Shown: positions 52,856 through 61,006, counted from the stretch's first letter. The stretch: DNA of 64,000 nt from DASSUW01 sp963835525 (GCA_963835525.1 CAWIFM010000003.1:992001-1056000), one strand, 5' to 3'. Notes: generated by a model not told the origin, from the sequence alone. A program made the numbers and translations.

Positions 52856-54307
52856 TCAGCACCAGTCGTCGCGCAGCTTGGCGACACGCCCGTCGGCGAG
52901 CCTGATCGCCACCGTCACCGGCCCGCATCCGGTGTCGGTCGCGGTGTGCGTGCCGAGGAGGACGTCCGCCGTCGTTGCCGCGAACGTCGCGCCGGCCGTG
53001 GCGCCCGTCAGCGTGCACGCCTGGCCGCCGGCCGCGCCGATCGCGAACAGGCAGTCCGACGGCGCCGCCGACGGCTTGAACCACAGGCCCTTGACCGACC
53101 CGCAGCCCGAGATCTCGATGGCCGGGAAGCGCGGATCGTCGTTCAGGTTGCCGCCGCCGACCGAGCAGCCGGCGGGCAGGCCGACCTCCGAGCTCTCGCT
53201 CTCGTCGGCGGGGTCCGAGCAGCCGGGATCGGGGTCGGTGCCGAACGACCGCGCGTCGGCCACGCCGTCGCCGTCGTCGTCCTTGCCGTTCGAGCACGCG
53301 GGCGCGGCCTGGCCGCAGCGCGCGATCGGCGTGACCAGCTCGGCGACCTCGAAGTTGCGCCGGGTGAGGACGATCGTGGCTGGGACGGCGCAGTCGACGT
53401 CGCCGTTGAGGCCGATCGTGAGGTCGGCCATCTCGGCATCGATCGCGTTGCGGGTGTCCGCGTAGGCGTGGCCGTGGGCGATCACGCACACCCAGTTGCC
53501 GGCCGAGGCGCCGATGTCGCACACGAAGGCGTTCGGCGACGCGTAGACGGCGACCTCGACGAACGAGCCGCAGCCGTCGTTGATGCCGATCTCGAGCACC
53601 GTCCGGTCGTCGCCGACGCCGGCGCCCGCGTTGCAGTTCAGCGGCACCTCGCCGGCCTCGGTGCTGTCGTTGGCGTTCATGCAGCCGGGGTCGGGGCGCG
53701 GCTTGCGCTCGCTCGGCGCGTCGACCTGGCCGTCGCCGTCGTCGTCGAGCCCGTTCGAGCACTGGTTGGTCGCGCCGCCGCCTCCGCCCCCACCGCCGGG
53801 CTGAGACGGGCGAGGCGTGGCGAGGCCGCCGCTGGTCGGCGGCGCGGCCCCGAGGCCGAGCCGGTCGAGCACGGCCTGAGCCCCGGCGGGCAGCGGCTTT
53901 CCGCACGCCTGCGCGGCGGCGGCGCCGCCCGCCGTCCGAAGATCGGCGCCGGCGAGCCCCGCCCGCGCCAGCGGCTTGGAGAGCAGCCCCGCGAGCGTCT
54001 TGCACGCTCCCGCGGAAGCGCTGGTCCTCAGCCCTCGCACCTTGCCCTTGACCTTCAGCGTCACCTCGCCGCCGGCGGCTACTCCGCGGCGATGCAGCAC
54101 GGAGACGCCGAGCCGACCCTTCTTCACTGACCCGGTCACCGCGATCCCGCCGGGAGCCTTCGCCTTCACCGAGCTCTTCTTGGCGACGGAGGCGACGGCG
54201 ACGGTCATCTGACCCTCGGCCGGCACCGGCACCTTCACGGTGGCGGCCTGGGCGGTCGCGGTCGCGAGCAGGACGAGCAACAGAGAGATGGGGAGGAGCC
54301 GGAGCAT
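52856..54307 (-). CDS. Secreted protein with two thrombospondin-3-like calcium repeats
   Basis: 483 residues. A signal peptide (LRLLPISLLLVLLATATAQA) leads to an Ala/Lys-rich domain (VKAKAPGGIAVTGSVKKGRL). A glycine linker precedes the first calcium-type repeat (NGLDDDGDGQVDAPS), and a second similar one occurs ~150 residues later (NGKDDDGDGVADARS), each closed by a DPGC...D motif. The parts between have paired Cys. A surface or extracellular binding role is likely. An operator-like box lies 33-53 bases before the ATG (54340-54360). Confidence 0.8.
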   Translation of the reverse strand: MLRLLPISLLLVLLATATAQAATVKVPVPAEGQMTVAVASVAKKSSVKAKAPGGIAVTGSVKKGRLGVSVLHRRGVAAGGEVTLKVKGKVRGLRTSASAGACKTLAGLLSKPLARAGLAGADLRTAGGAAAAQACGKPLPAGAQAVLDRLGLGAAPPTSGGLATPRPSQPGGGGGGGGATNQCSNGLDDDGDGQVDAPSERKPRPDPGCMNANDSTEAGEVPLNCNAGAGVGDDRTVLEIGINDGCGSFVEVAVYASPNAFVCDIGASAGNWVCVIAHGHAYADTRNAIDAEMADLTIGLNGDVDCAVPATIVLTRRNFEVAELVTPIARCGQAAPACSNGKDDDGDGVADARSFGTDPDPGCSDPADESESSEVGLPAGCSVGGGNLNDDPRFPAIEISGCGSVKGLWFKPSAAPSDCLFAIGAAGGQACTLTGATAGATFAATTADVLLGTHTATDTGCGPVTVAIRLADGRVAKLRDDWC

Positions 54308-54339
54308 GGCGGCGACGGTAGGTCCGCCCCTGGCGCCCC

Positions 54340-54360
54340 GCATCGGGAGAATCCCCAGTG
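54340..54360 (-). promoter_or_regulatory. Operator-like box upstream of the calcium-repeat secreted protein gene
   Basis: In the gene sense CACTG then GGGATTCTCCCGATGC. It is 18 of 21 bases identical to 14436-14456 and stands at the same 33-53 base distance from the ATG at 54307. Confidence 0.5.
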
Positions 54361-54386
54361 GGCTTCCGTCCGAGGGCTTGGGTAGA

Positions 54387-54392
54387 TATAGT
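54387..54392 (+). promoter_or_regulatory. -10 element (TATAGT) for the toxin-antitoxin operon
   Basis: TATAGT lies in the only AT-rich stretch of this region, 42 bases before the antitoxin GTG. The -35 region (TTCCGT, 17 bases upstream) is poor. Autoregulation by the antitoxin is usual for such pairs but no operator was recognised. Confidence 0.4.
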
Positions 54393-54434
54393 GGTGGTCT
54401 AAGAGGACGATTATCAGGTCGAAGAGAGGAACCC

Positions 54435-54818
54435 GTGACCCTGACCCTTGACCCCGAGACCGTCGAGCGCGAGGCGGTGACCACTGACTTCAGCGTCGTC
54501 GCGGGGTGGCTCCAGGACCAGCTCGGCCAGCAGCTGACCGCCTACCTGGCCGGTCTGCGGGACCCCAAGGTGGTGGGGAAGTGGCGCAGGGGCAACCCGC
54601 CCCGCGCGGCGGCCGAGTTCCGCCTGCGCACCGCCTACTCGGCGGCTCGCATGCTGGTGGACGCCTACGGCGCCAACACCGCCCGCGCGTGGTTCCTGGG
54701 CAGCAACAGCCGGCTCGACGACGAGGCGCCGGCCTGGCTGCTGCGCCATGCGGACGATCCGGGCGACGTGCGGTACCTCGTGCCGGCCGCGCGCGCGTTC
54801 GCGGGGAGCGCCGACTGA
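54435..54818 (+). CDS. MbcA/ParS-type antitoxin (DUF2384)
   Basis: 127 residues from GTG, preceded by GAGAGGA. An Xre-like helical N-terminus (LQDQLGQQLTAYLAGLRDPKVVGKWRRG) is followed by the DUF2384 tail with FRLRTAYSAARMLVDAYG and ARAWFLGSNSRLDDEAPAWLLR, the family hallmark. It binds and blocks the RES-domain toxin encoded next and usually represses the operon. Overlap with the toxin is CTGA. Confidence 0.92.
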   Translation: MTLTLDPETVEREAVTTDFSVVAGWLQDQLGQQLTAYLAGLRDPKVVGKWRRGNPPRAAAEFRLRTAYSAARMLVDAYGANTARAWFLGSNSRLDDEAPAWLLRHADDPGDVRYLVPAARAFAGSAD

Positions 54819-55453
54819 CCTCGCCGGCGGTTTGGCGGCTGGGGCATCGCGACGCCCCGCTCGACTTCGTGCCGCGCCCTCTGTGCAGCTGGCGGCATCG
54901 CTGGGACGATCCCGAGCGCGCGTACCGCACGATCTACTGCGCCGAGACCGCGCTCACCTGCCTGCGCGAGGTGCTGGCCGACCTGCGGCCGAACGCCAAG
55001 GCGATCGCAGAGCTGAAGGAGCTGTTCGGCGACGCCACGCCGGCGCTGCGAGGAGTCGGCGAGGTGGCCGCGGAGTGGCGCGACGCGCACCTGCTGTGCC
55101 CGGCGCTCGCCGCCGGCCCGCACGAGTTCTGCGACCTCGACGCCGAGGTGGAGCTCCGCAACGAGCTCGAGCACGAGCTCGCCCTGCTGCTGGCCATGCA
55201 CGACATGGACCACCTCGACATCTCCCAGGTGCGCAGCCGCGACCGCTTCGTCACCCAGACGGTCGGCCGCGCGCTGTACGAGCGCGACTACGGCGGCGTG
55301 CGCTTCGGCTCGAACCTCGACGACCGCCCCTGCTACGCGCTGTTCGAGGGCCGCGCCGAGCTCGAGCGCAGCGGCGACCCGCTCGAGCTCTCGCCCGATC
55401 TGGAGCCCTTGCGGCAGGTCTGCGATGAGTTCGGCCTTAGGCTGTCGGCATGA
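54815..55453 (+). CDS. RES-domain toxin (MbcT-like NAD+ phosphorylase; CTG start)
   Basis: 212 residues. The RES fold residues are present: WRLGHRDAPLDFVPRPLCSW, YRTIYCAETALTCLREVL (Arg, Tyr, Glu) and GVRFGSNLDDRPCYALFEGR (Arg and Ser of the RES motif). The family degrades NAD+, and Mycobacterium MbcT is the best-known example. The only start that fits is the CTG at 54815, which overlaps the antitoxin stop as CTGA, with GGGGAG six bases before it; upstream Val codons in frame are GTA/GTT. Confidence 0.9.
   Translation: MTSPAVWRLGHRDAPLDFVPRPLCSWRHRWDDPERAYRTIYCAETALTCLREVLADLRPNAKAIAELKELFGDATPALRGVGEVAAEWRDAHLLCPALAAGPHEFCDLDAEVELRNELEHELALLLAMHDMDHLDISQVRSRDRFVTQTVGRALYERDYGGVRFGSNLDDRPCYALFEGRAELERSGDPLELSPDLEPLRQVCDEFGLRLSA
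55438..55443 (+). promoter_or_regulatory. -10 element (TAGGCT) for a leaderless membrane-protein mRNA
   Basis: TAGGCT lies inside the 3' end of the toxin gene and ends six bases before the ATG at 55450, so this gene could have its own leaderless transcript. Confidence 0.4.
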
Positions 55454-55794
55454 ACGAGCGGATGGCGGAGCTCGCGGGCTGGGCCACGCTGGTGGCCGGC
55501 GCCGCGCTGCTCGTCGCCCCGCGCCGGACGACCGGTCCGCTGGGGCTCGACGGTCAGGACGCGGCGTTCCGCGTGATCGGGGTCTCCGACCTCGTGCTCG
55601 TGCCCGGGCTGCTGCGCGGAGCCCCGCGCTGGCCGTGGATGACAGCCCGCGCGGCGTTCAACGTCGGCGACACCGTCTACCTGCTGTGGGCTGCGCGGCG
55701 GTCGTCATCGCCCGCGAAGGTGCGGGTGGGAGCGGCCGTGATGGCCGCGCTCACCGTGATCGACGGCGCGACCGCCTTCCAGCTGCGCCGCTAG
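55450..55794 (+). CDS. Small membrane protein of unknown function
   Basis: 114 residues with about three hydrophobic helices (MAELAGWATLVAGAALLVAP, AAFRVIGVSDLVLVPGLLRG, KVRVGAAVMAALTVIDGATA). It resembles small DUF4267/SdpI-free membrane proteins of actinomycetes, but I cannot name the family. It starts in the toxin stop (ATGA). A link with the toxin-antitoxin pair is uncertain, since it has its own -10 element. Confidence 0.65.
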   Translation: MNERMAELAGWATLVAGAALLVAPRRTTGPLGLDGQDAAFRVIGVSDLVLVPGLLRGAPRWPWMTARAAFNVGDTVYLLWAARRSSSPAKVRVGAAVMAALTVIDGATAFQLRR

Positions 55795-55805
55795 GCGCGG
55801 TGCGG

Positions 55806-56081
55806 TTATCCGCCCAGGCCCTTGAGCTCGCGCCAGCGTTCCCGTGCCCTGATCACCAGCAGCGCGATCTCGCCGAGCTCGTCGCCCTGCTCGACGAACG
55901 AGGGCAGCGTCATACGGACCTCTTCTCCGTCCGTCTCGCGCACGAGCGTGATCCGGTGCTCGCCCGTCGCTTCGTCGCGCTCGAACGGCTCGTAGCGCCA
56001 GCCTTCGGCGCCCGCCACCGGCATGCGCCCCGCGTCGTCGACGGGGCTCGCGCCGGGATCGGTCGGGTCGTCGCCGAACAT
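55806..56081 (-). CDS. Small protein at the end of the formate dehydrogenase operon
   Basis: 91 residues, acidic, with no membrane segment. It starts three bases after the stop of the iron-sulfur subunit gene, so it is very likely the last gene of this operon. The middle (WRYEPFERDEATGEHRITLVRE) and end (GEIALLVIRARERWRELKG) show no similarity I know; it is not the FdsD (delta) subunit by sequence. It may be an assembly or stability factor. Confidence 0.65.
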   Translation of the reverse strand: MFGDDPTDPGASPVDDAGRMPVAGAEGWRYEPFERDEATGEHRITLVRETDGEEVRMTLPSFVEQGDELGEIALLVIRARERWRELKGLGG

Positions 56082-56084
56082 CGC

Positions 56085-57077
56085 TCAGGCGTCCGCCGGT
56101 CCGGCGTCGGGCACGTTCTCCTCCTGGAGCGGCGGCGGCAGCCCGCCGCGGTCGTTCTGGACGAACTGGAAGCCGAAGCGGCCCTTGATGCACAGGTTGC
56201 CGCTCGTCACCGGATGGTCGAGCGGCGAGGTGACCTTCACGATCGAGTTGTCCTGCTCGTGGAGCACCAGGTTGCAGCCGACGCCGCAGTACGTGCAGAT
56301 CGTCTGGGTCTGCGTCTGGCGCTCCTCGTCCCAGTCGCCCTGCTCGCGGAGGTCGAACTCGCTCTTGAACATGAGCGCGCCGGTCGGGCACACCGCGATG
56401 CAATTGCCGCAGTACACGCACGCGGAGTCCGGCAGCGGGTTGGCGAACTCGGTGGCGATCCGTGCGTCGAACCCGCGGCCCGCGACGGCGATCGCGAACG
56501 TGTTCTGCCAGTCGGTCCCACAGCCTTCGACGCACTTGTAACAGAGGATGCACTTGGAGTAGTCGCGCACGTAGAGCTCGTTGTCGACCTTGGGCGGCTG
56601 GTGCACGGTGGCCGCATGGCGGCCGTCTGGAGTCTCGTGGTGGCCGGCGCGGAGCCGGTCGCGCTCGCCGGCCTCGAACGGCGGCGCCGGCGGTCCGTAG
56701 CGCTCGGGGTCGGCGCCGTATTCCTCGATCCAGCGTTCGGCGTCGGCCATCACCGACAGGTCGACGGAGGAGGCGAGGAACTCGATCACCATCTTGCGGC
56801 TCAGCTTGACGCGCTCGGAGTGCGTCTGGACCTCCATGCCCTCCTCGACCCTGCGGGCGCACGACGGGACGAGCGTACGCGCCCCCTCGACCTCGCACAC
56901 GCACACGCGGCAGGCGTTGACGGGGGTGAGCGTGCGCTCCCAGCACATCGTCGGGATGTCGATGCCCTGGCCTTGGGCGACGTCGAGGATCGTCTGGTCC
57001 TCGCGTGCGGTGACCGGCTCACCGTTGAGCGTGAGCTCGACGACGCGCGGAGGAGCCCCGGTCCGTGTCCTGCTCAT
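56085..57077 (-). CDS. Iron-sulfur subunit equal to the N-terminal part of an FdsA-type formate dehydrogenase
   Basis: 330 residues. In order: a plant-type [2Fe-2S] domain (MCWERTLTPVNACRVCVCEVEG, Cys ending in SCARRV), two [4Fe-4S] ferredoxin motifs (CILCYKCVEGC and CVYCGNCIAVCP), and finally a molybdopterin-oxidoreductase Fe4S4 domain (ICTYCGVGCNLVLHEQ, GNLCIKGRFGFQFVQND). The last is normally the start of the catalytic chain. In FdsA the sequence goes straight on to the part that is encoded here as the separate catalytic subunit. It should carry electrons between NuoEF and the Mo/W site. ATGA overlap with the NuoEF gene. Confidence 0.9.
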   Translation of the reverse strand: MSRTRTGAPPRVVELTLNGEPVTAREDQTILDVAQGQGIDIPTMCWERTLTPVNACRVCVCEVEGARTLVPSCARRVEEGMEVQTHSERVKLSRKMVIEFLASSVDLSVMADAERWIEEYGADPERYGPPAPPFEAGERDRLRAGHHETPDGRHAATVHQPPKVDNELYVRDYSKCILCYKCVEGCGTDWQNTFAIAVAGRGFDARIATEFANPLPDSACVYCGNCIAVCPTGALMFKSEFDLREQGDWDEERQTQTQTICTYCGVGCNLVLHEQDNSIVKVTSPLDHPVTSGNLCIKGRFGFQFVQNDRGGLPPPLQEENVPDAGPADA

Positions 57078-58936
57078 CGCTGTCCCCCTGTCTCGAAGAC
57101 GTCGAGCTTGCGCAGCGCCGACTCGATCGCGTCGGCGGCAGTCTGCCCGAGGCCGCAGATCGACGCGTCGCGCATCGAGGCGGTGATCTCGTCCAGCAGC
57201 GCGTACTCCTGTTCGACGGAGCCCCGCGGCCGGCCATTGACGAGCCGGGCGAGCGCCTCCTCCTGGCGGACCGTCCCGACCCGGCATGGCACGCACTGGC
57301 CGCATGATTCGTCGCGGAAGAACGCGGCGAGGCGCATGAGGATGCCCGGCAGGTCGACGGTGTCGTCGACGACCATCACGACGCCGGAACCCATGCTGAC
57401 CCCGGCTTCGCGCACGGCCTCGAACGACATCTCGACGTCGAGCTCGTCGGGCGTGACGAAGCGGCCCGCGGCACCGCCGAGCATGATCGTGCGCAGCGGC
57501 CGTCCGTCGATCACGCCGCCGCCCAGCTCCACCAACTCGCGGAGGGTGATGCCGAACGGCGCCTCGTACAGCCCGGGCTTGGCGATCCGGCCGGAGAGGC
57601 AGAACAGGCGCGTGCCGGTCGAGTCCTCGGTGCCGATGCGCGCGTAGGCCTGGCCTCCCTCCATGACGATGCCGGGAACGTTGACCAGGGTCTCGACGTT
57701 GTTGATCACGGTGGGCTTGTCGAACAGGCCCTCGTCGACCGGGAACGGCGGCTTGTTGCGCGGTTCGCCGCGATATCCCTCGATCGAGTTGAACAGCGCG
57801 GTCTCCTCGCCGCAGATATAGGCGCCGGCACCCTTGCGCAGCTCGATGTCGAAGGAGTAGCCCTGGCCGAGGATGTCCTGGCCGAGGAGACGGCGCGCGC
57901 GGGCGGCGGTGATCGCGGCGACGAGCCGGTCCCAGGCCAGCGGGTACTCGCCGCGCAGGTACAGGTAGCCGTGCTCGCAGCCGGTGGCGATGCCTGCGAT
58001 CGTCATCGCCTCGACGATGAAGAACGGGTCGTCCTCGAGGATCACGCGGTCCTTGAACGTGCCGGGCTCTGACTCGTCGGCGTTGCAGATCAGGTAGTGC
58101 GGGCGCTTGGCGTTGCGCGCGACCGCCTCCCACTTGCGGCCCGTGGGGAACGCCGCGCCGCCGCGGCCCAGGAGCTTGGAGTCGCTGACCTCGCGCAGCA
58201 CGCGGTCCGGCCCCATGTCGATCGCGGCGCGCAGCGCCTCGTAGCCGCCGTGCGCGCGGTAGCTGTCGATGCTGCCCGGATCGACGACGCCGACGCGTCG
58301 CAGCAGCCGGAGCGAAGGGTCGCCTGCCTGCGGGATGCGCGGCGCGGGGGGCGGCGGCGCCTCGCCGCCGGCGAGCATGGCCGCGACGTCGGAGGCGCCG
58401 ACCGGCCCGGCCGACGCTTCACGCGGCTCGGGGCCGGCGACGGTGAGCATCGCGGCGGGCGCGTGCTCGCACATGCCCAGGCACGGGCTCTCGTGCCAGA
58501 CGGCCTGGCCGTTGCCGCGGTGCGAGCCCTCGGGCCCGACCGTCCGCTCGAGCTCTGCGACGAGCTCCTGCGATCCGCGCGCGATGCACGCCACGTCGGT
58601 GCAGACGTGGGCCACGACCGGCGGCTGGGGCTCGAGCGAGAACAGCGCGTAGAACGACGCGACGCCGTAGGCCTCGGCCGGCGGGATCGTCAGCCGCCGG
58701 CAGACGTAGTTCAGTGCTCCGCGGCTGATCCAGCCCACGCGCGACTGCAGCGTGTGCAGCGTCGGCAGCAGCAGATGACGCTGCGCGCGCGCCGCGTGCC
58801 CGCCGCGCGCCACATGGTGGTCGCGGTCGGACGCCTGCTCGGCGCCCTCCCAGCTCGACTGGGGCGGGCCGAGCACCGCGTCCACGGCCTCGCGCTCAAT
58901 CGCGGTCGGCAGCTCGTTCTGGATGACGAGGTCCAT
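57074..58936 (-). CDS. NuoE-NuoF fusion, NAD-reducing diaphorase subunit of formate dehydrogenase
   Basis: 620 residues. The N-terminal thioredoxin-like NuoE part has four Cys (VCTDVACIARG and PCLGMCEHAP) for a [2Fe-2S] cluster. The NuoF part has the FMN/NADH site (LLGRGGAAFPTGRKWEA, CNADESEPGTFKD, ICGEETALFNSIEGYRG) and a [4Fe-4S] site (ESCGQCVPCRVG, then ASICGLGQTA). This is the FdsB/HoxF arrangement. It transfers electrons from formate to NAD+. The ATG overlaps the stop of the catalytic gene (TGATG). Confidence 0.92.
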   Translation of the reverse strand: MDLVIQNELPTAIEREAVDAVLGPPQSSWEGAEQASDRDHHVARGGHAARAQRHLLLPTLHTLQSRVGWISRGALNYVCRRLTIPPAEAYGVASFYALFSLEPQPPVVAHVCTDVACIARGSQELVAELERTVGPEGSHRGNGQAVWHESPCLGMCEHAPAAMLTVAGPEPREASAGPVGASDVAAMLAGGEAPPPPAPRIPQAGDPSLRLLRRVGVVDPGSIDSYRAHGGYEALRAAIDMGPDRVLREVSDSKLLGRGGAAFPTGRKWEAVARNAKRPHYLICNADESEPGTFKDRVILEDDPFFIVEAMTIAGIATGCEHGYLYLRGEYPLAWDRLVAAITAARARRLLGQDILGQGYSFDIELRKGAGAYICGEETALFNSIEGYRGEPRNKPPFPVDEGLFDKPTVINNVETLVNVPGIVMEGGQAYARIGTEDSTGTRLFCLSGRIAKPGLYEAPFGITLRELVELGGGVIDGRPLRTIMLGGAAGRFVTPDELDVEMSFEAVREAGVSMGSGVVMVVDDTVDLPGILMRLAAFFRDESCGQCVPCRVGTVRQEEALARLVNGRPRGSVEQEYALLDEITASMRDASICGLGQTAADAIESALRKLDVFETGGQR

Positions 58937-60885
58937 CAGCGGGCCGGCTGCGCCGCGGCGCTGTGCCGTTCCATCTCCTCATCCTGGTCGGACAGGATCC
59001 GGTCGACCCGGATCGCGGTGGCCTTGAACTCCGCCGTGCCCGACTTCGGATCGGTCGCGTTGATCGTGAGCAGGTTGGTCTCCACCTCGTCGGGGAAGTG
59101 CAGGGTCATGAAGGCCAGGCCGGGACGCAGCGACGAGACGATGCGCACGGGGGCCTCGACGCTGCCGCGCGCCGAGGAGATGCGCACCCGCTCGCCGTTC
59201 TCCACGCCGAGCTCCTGCGCGTCGTGCGCCGACAGCTCGAGCTCCTCGCCGCGACGCAGCGGCGACGTGTAGCCGCCGGTCTGCACGCCGGTGTTGAACG
59301 AGTCGAGCCGGCGGCCGGTCGTCAGCCGCAACGGGTACTGCTTCGACAGCTTCTCGGTCGGCGGGGAGTCCTCGACCGCGTGGAAGACGGCCGGCGGGCC
59401 CTCGAGCGGCTCCTTCCACAGGCGCCCGTGGAGGAACGTCGGCTCGAGCGTGTCGTCGCTGAAGCAGGGCCACTGGATCCCGCCGAGCTCCTCGAGCCGG
59501 GCGTAGCTCATGCCGGCATGGTTCGGCGCCAGCGAGCGCAGCTCGTTCCAGACGTCCTCGGAGGAGCCGTATTCCCAGGTGTGACCGAGGCGTTCCGCGA
59601 GGTCGACCATGATCTGCACGTCGTCGCGCGCGTTGCCAGGCGGCTTCAGCGCGGCGCGGACCCGCTGCACGCGCCGCTCGCTGCTGGTCACCGTGCCCTC
59701 TGCCTCGCACCAGCTGGCCGAGGCGGGCAGCACGACGTCGGCCATCTCTGCCGTCGCGGTGCGGAAGATGTCCTGCACCACGAGGTGGTCGAGGCGCTCG
59801 AACAGCTTCCTGACGTGATGGCCGTCGGCGTCGGACTGGATCGGGTTCTCGCCGAGCACGAACATCGTCGTCAGCTCGCCGCGGTCGATCGCCTCGAACA
59901 TCTCGGTCATGTGCCATCCGTACTTCGGCGTGAGCTTGACGCCCCAGGCTCGCTCGTACTTCGCGACCGCCTCGGGGTCGGTCTCGAGGTCCTGGAAGCC
60001 CGGCAGCCGATTCGGGATCGCGCCCATGTCGCCGCCGCCCTGCACGTTGTTCTGGCCGCGCAGCGGGTTCAGGCCTGAGCCGTAGCGGCCCACGTGCCCG
60101 GTCAACAGGGCCAGGTTGATGAGCGCGAGGACGTTGTCGACCGCGTTGTGGTGCTCGGTGATCCCGAGCGTCCAGCAGATCTGGGCGCGGTCGGCGCGCG
60201 CGTACGTGTGGGCCACATCCTTGATGACGTCGGCCGGCACGCCGCTGAGCGCTTCGGCGCGCTCGAGCGTGTACGACTCGACGGCCGCCGCGTAGGCTTC
60301 GAAGCCCGACGTGCCGCGCCGGATGAACTCGCGGTTGTGCAGCCCGGCGTGGATGATCTCGCGGGCCATCCCGTTCGCCAGCGCGACGTCGCTGCCGACG
60401 TTGAGGCCGAGCCACGCGTCGGCCCACTGCGCGGTCGTGGTGCGCCGCGGGTCGACCGCGTACATCCGCGCGCCGTTATGGATCGCCTTCAACACGTGGT
60501 GGAAGAAGATCGGGTGCGCCTCGCGCGCGTTGGAGCCCCAGAGCAGGATCACGTCCGTGTCCTGCACCTCCTGATATGAGCTGGTGCCTCCACCAGCGCC
60601 GAACACCGTCGCCAGACCGACGACGCTAGGAGCGTGTCAAGTTCGGTTACACGAATCGATGTTGTTCGTGCCGATCGCCACGCGCGTGAACTTCTGCGCG
60701 ATGAAGTTGACCTCGTTGGTGGCCTTGGAGCAGCTGAGCATCCCGTAGCTGTCGGGCCCGTGCGTGTCGACGGCGCGACGGAAGCCGGACGCGGCGCGAT
60801 CGAGTGCCTCGTCCCAGCTCGCCGTGCGGAGAGCGCCGTTCTCGCGGACCAGTGGCTCAGTCAGTCGGGCGTACTTCATCGGCAT
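58936..60885 (-). CDS. fdhA: Selenocysteine-containing formate dehydrogenase, catalytic (Mo/W-bisPGD) subunit
   Basis: 649 residues if the TGA at 60639-60637 is read as selenocysteine (residue 83). Before it: KYARLTEPLVRENGALRTASWDEAL, KFTRVAIGTNNIDSCNRT; after it HAPSVVGLATVFGAGGG, as in FdhF (ARV-U-HGPSVAGL). Downstream are LLWGSNAREAHPIFFHHV, RGQNNVQGGGDMGAIP, FVLGENPIQSDADGHH and the C-terminal cap domain (YPLRLTTGRRLDSFNTG). The N-terminal Fe4S4 domain is missing and lies on the subunit at 56085. ATG 60885 has an AGGGAG site. Gene finders would split this gene at the TGA. Selenium-insertion genes are not in this window. Confidence 0.9.
60607..60625 (-). promoter_or_regulatory. Bacterial SECIS hairpin of the formate dehydrogenase mRNA
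   Basis: Eleven to twelve bases after the TGA the mRNA reads CGUCGUC, GGUCU, GGCGACG: a 7 bp stem (one G-U pair) with a five-base GGUCU loop. The loop sequence and the distance to the UGA match the Escherichia coli fdhF SECIS that binds SelB. Confidence 0.8.
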
Positions 60886-60902
60886 GGCGCTCTCCCTTTT
60901 GG

Positions 60903-60916
60903 CGTCGAATTCGACG
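60903..60916. promoter_or_regulatory. 14 bp palindrome in the formate dehydrogenase leader
   Basis: CGTCGAATTCGACG is a perfect palindrome. It starts next to the expected transcription start (from the -10 at 60924-60929), so a bound repressor there would block initiation. Confidence 0.45.
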
Positions 60917-60923
60917 GACTTCC

Positions 60924-60929
60924 AGCCTA
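60924..60929 (-). promoter_or_regulatory. -10 element (TAGGCT) for the formate dehydrogenase operon
   Basis: TAGGCT on the minus strand, 38 bases before the ATG at 60885. A weak -35 is not recognised. Confidence 0.4.
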
Positions 60930-61006
60930 ACAATTCCCCCTACGGGTGCGGCTCCCCGCACCTGCATGCTGGTGATATCCCTGATGCGAGGGGTGGGGCG
61001 GGTCCC

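Noticed and set aside
56085..58936. Part of a complex I (nuo) operon
   Set aside because: Only NuoE/F and a G-like N-terminus are present, next to a formate dehydrogenase catalytic subunit; no membrane Nuo genes follow.
60637..60639. TGA as an ordinary stop, leaving a broken formate dehydrogenase
   Set aside because: Both sides align in one frame with FdhF, the position is that of Sec, and a SECIS-type hairpin follows at the right distance.
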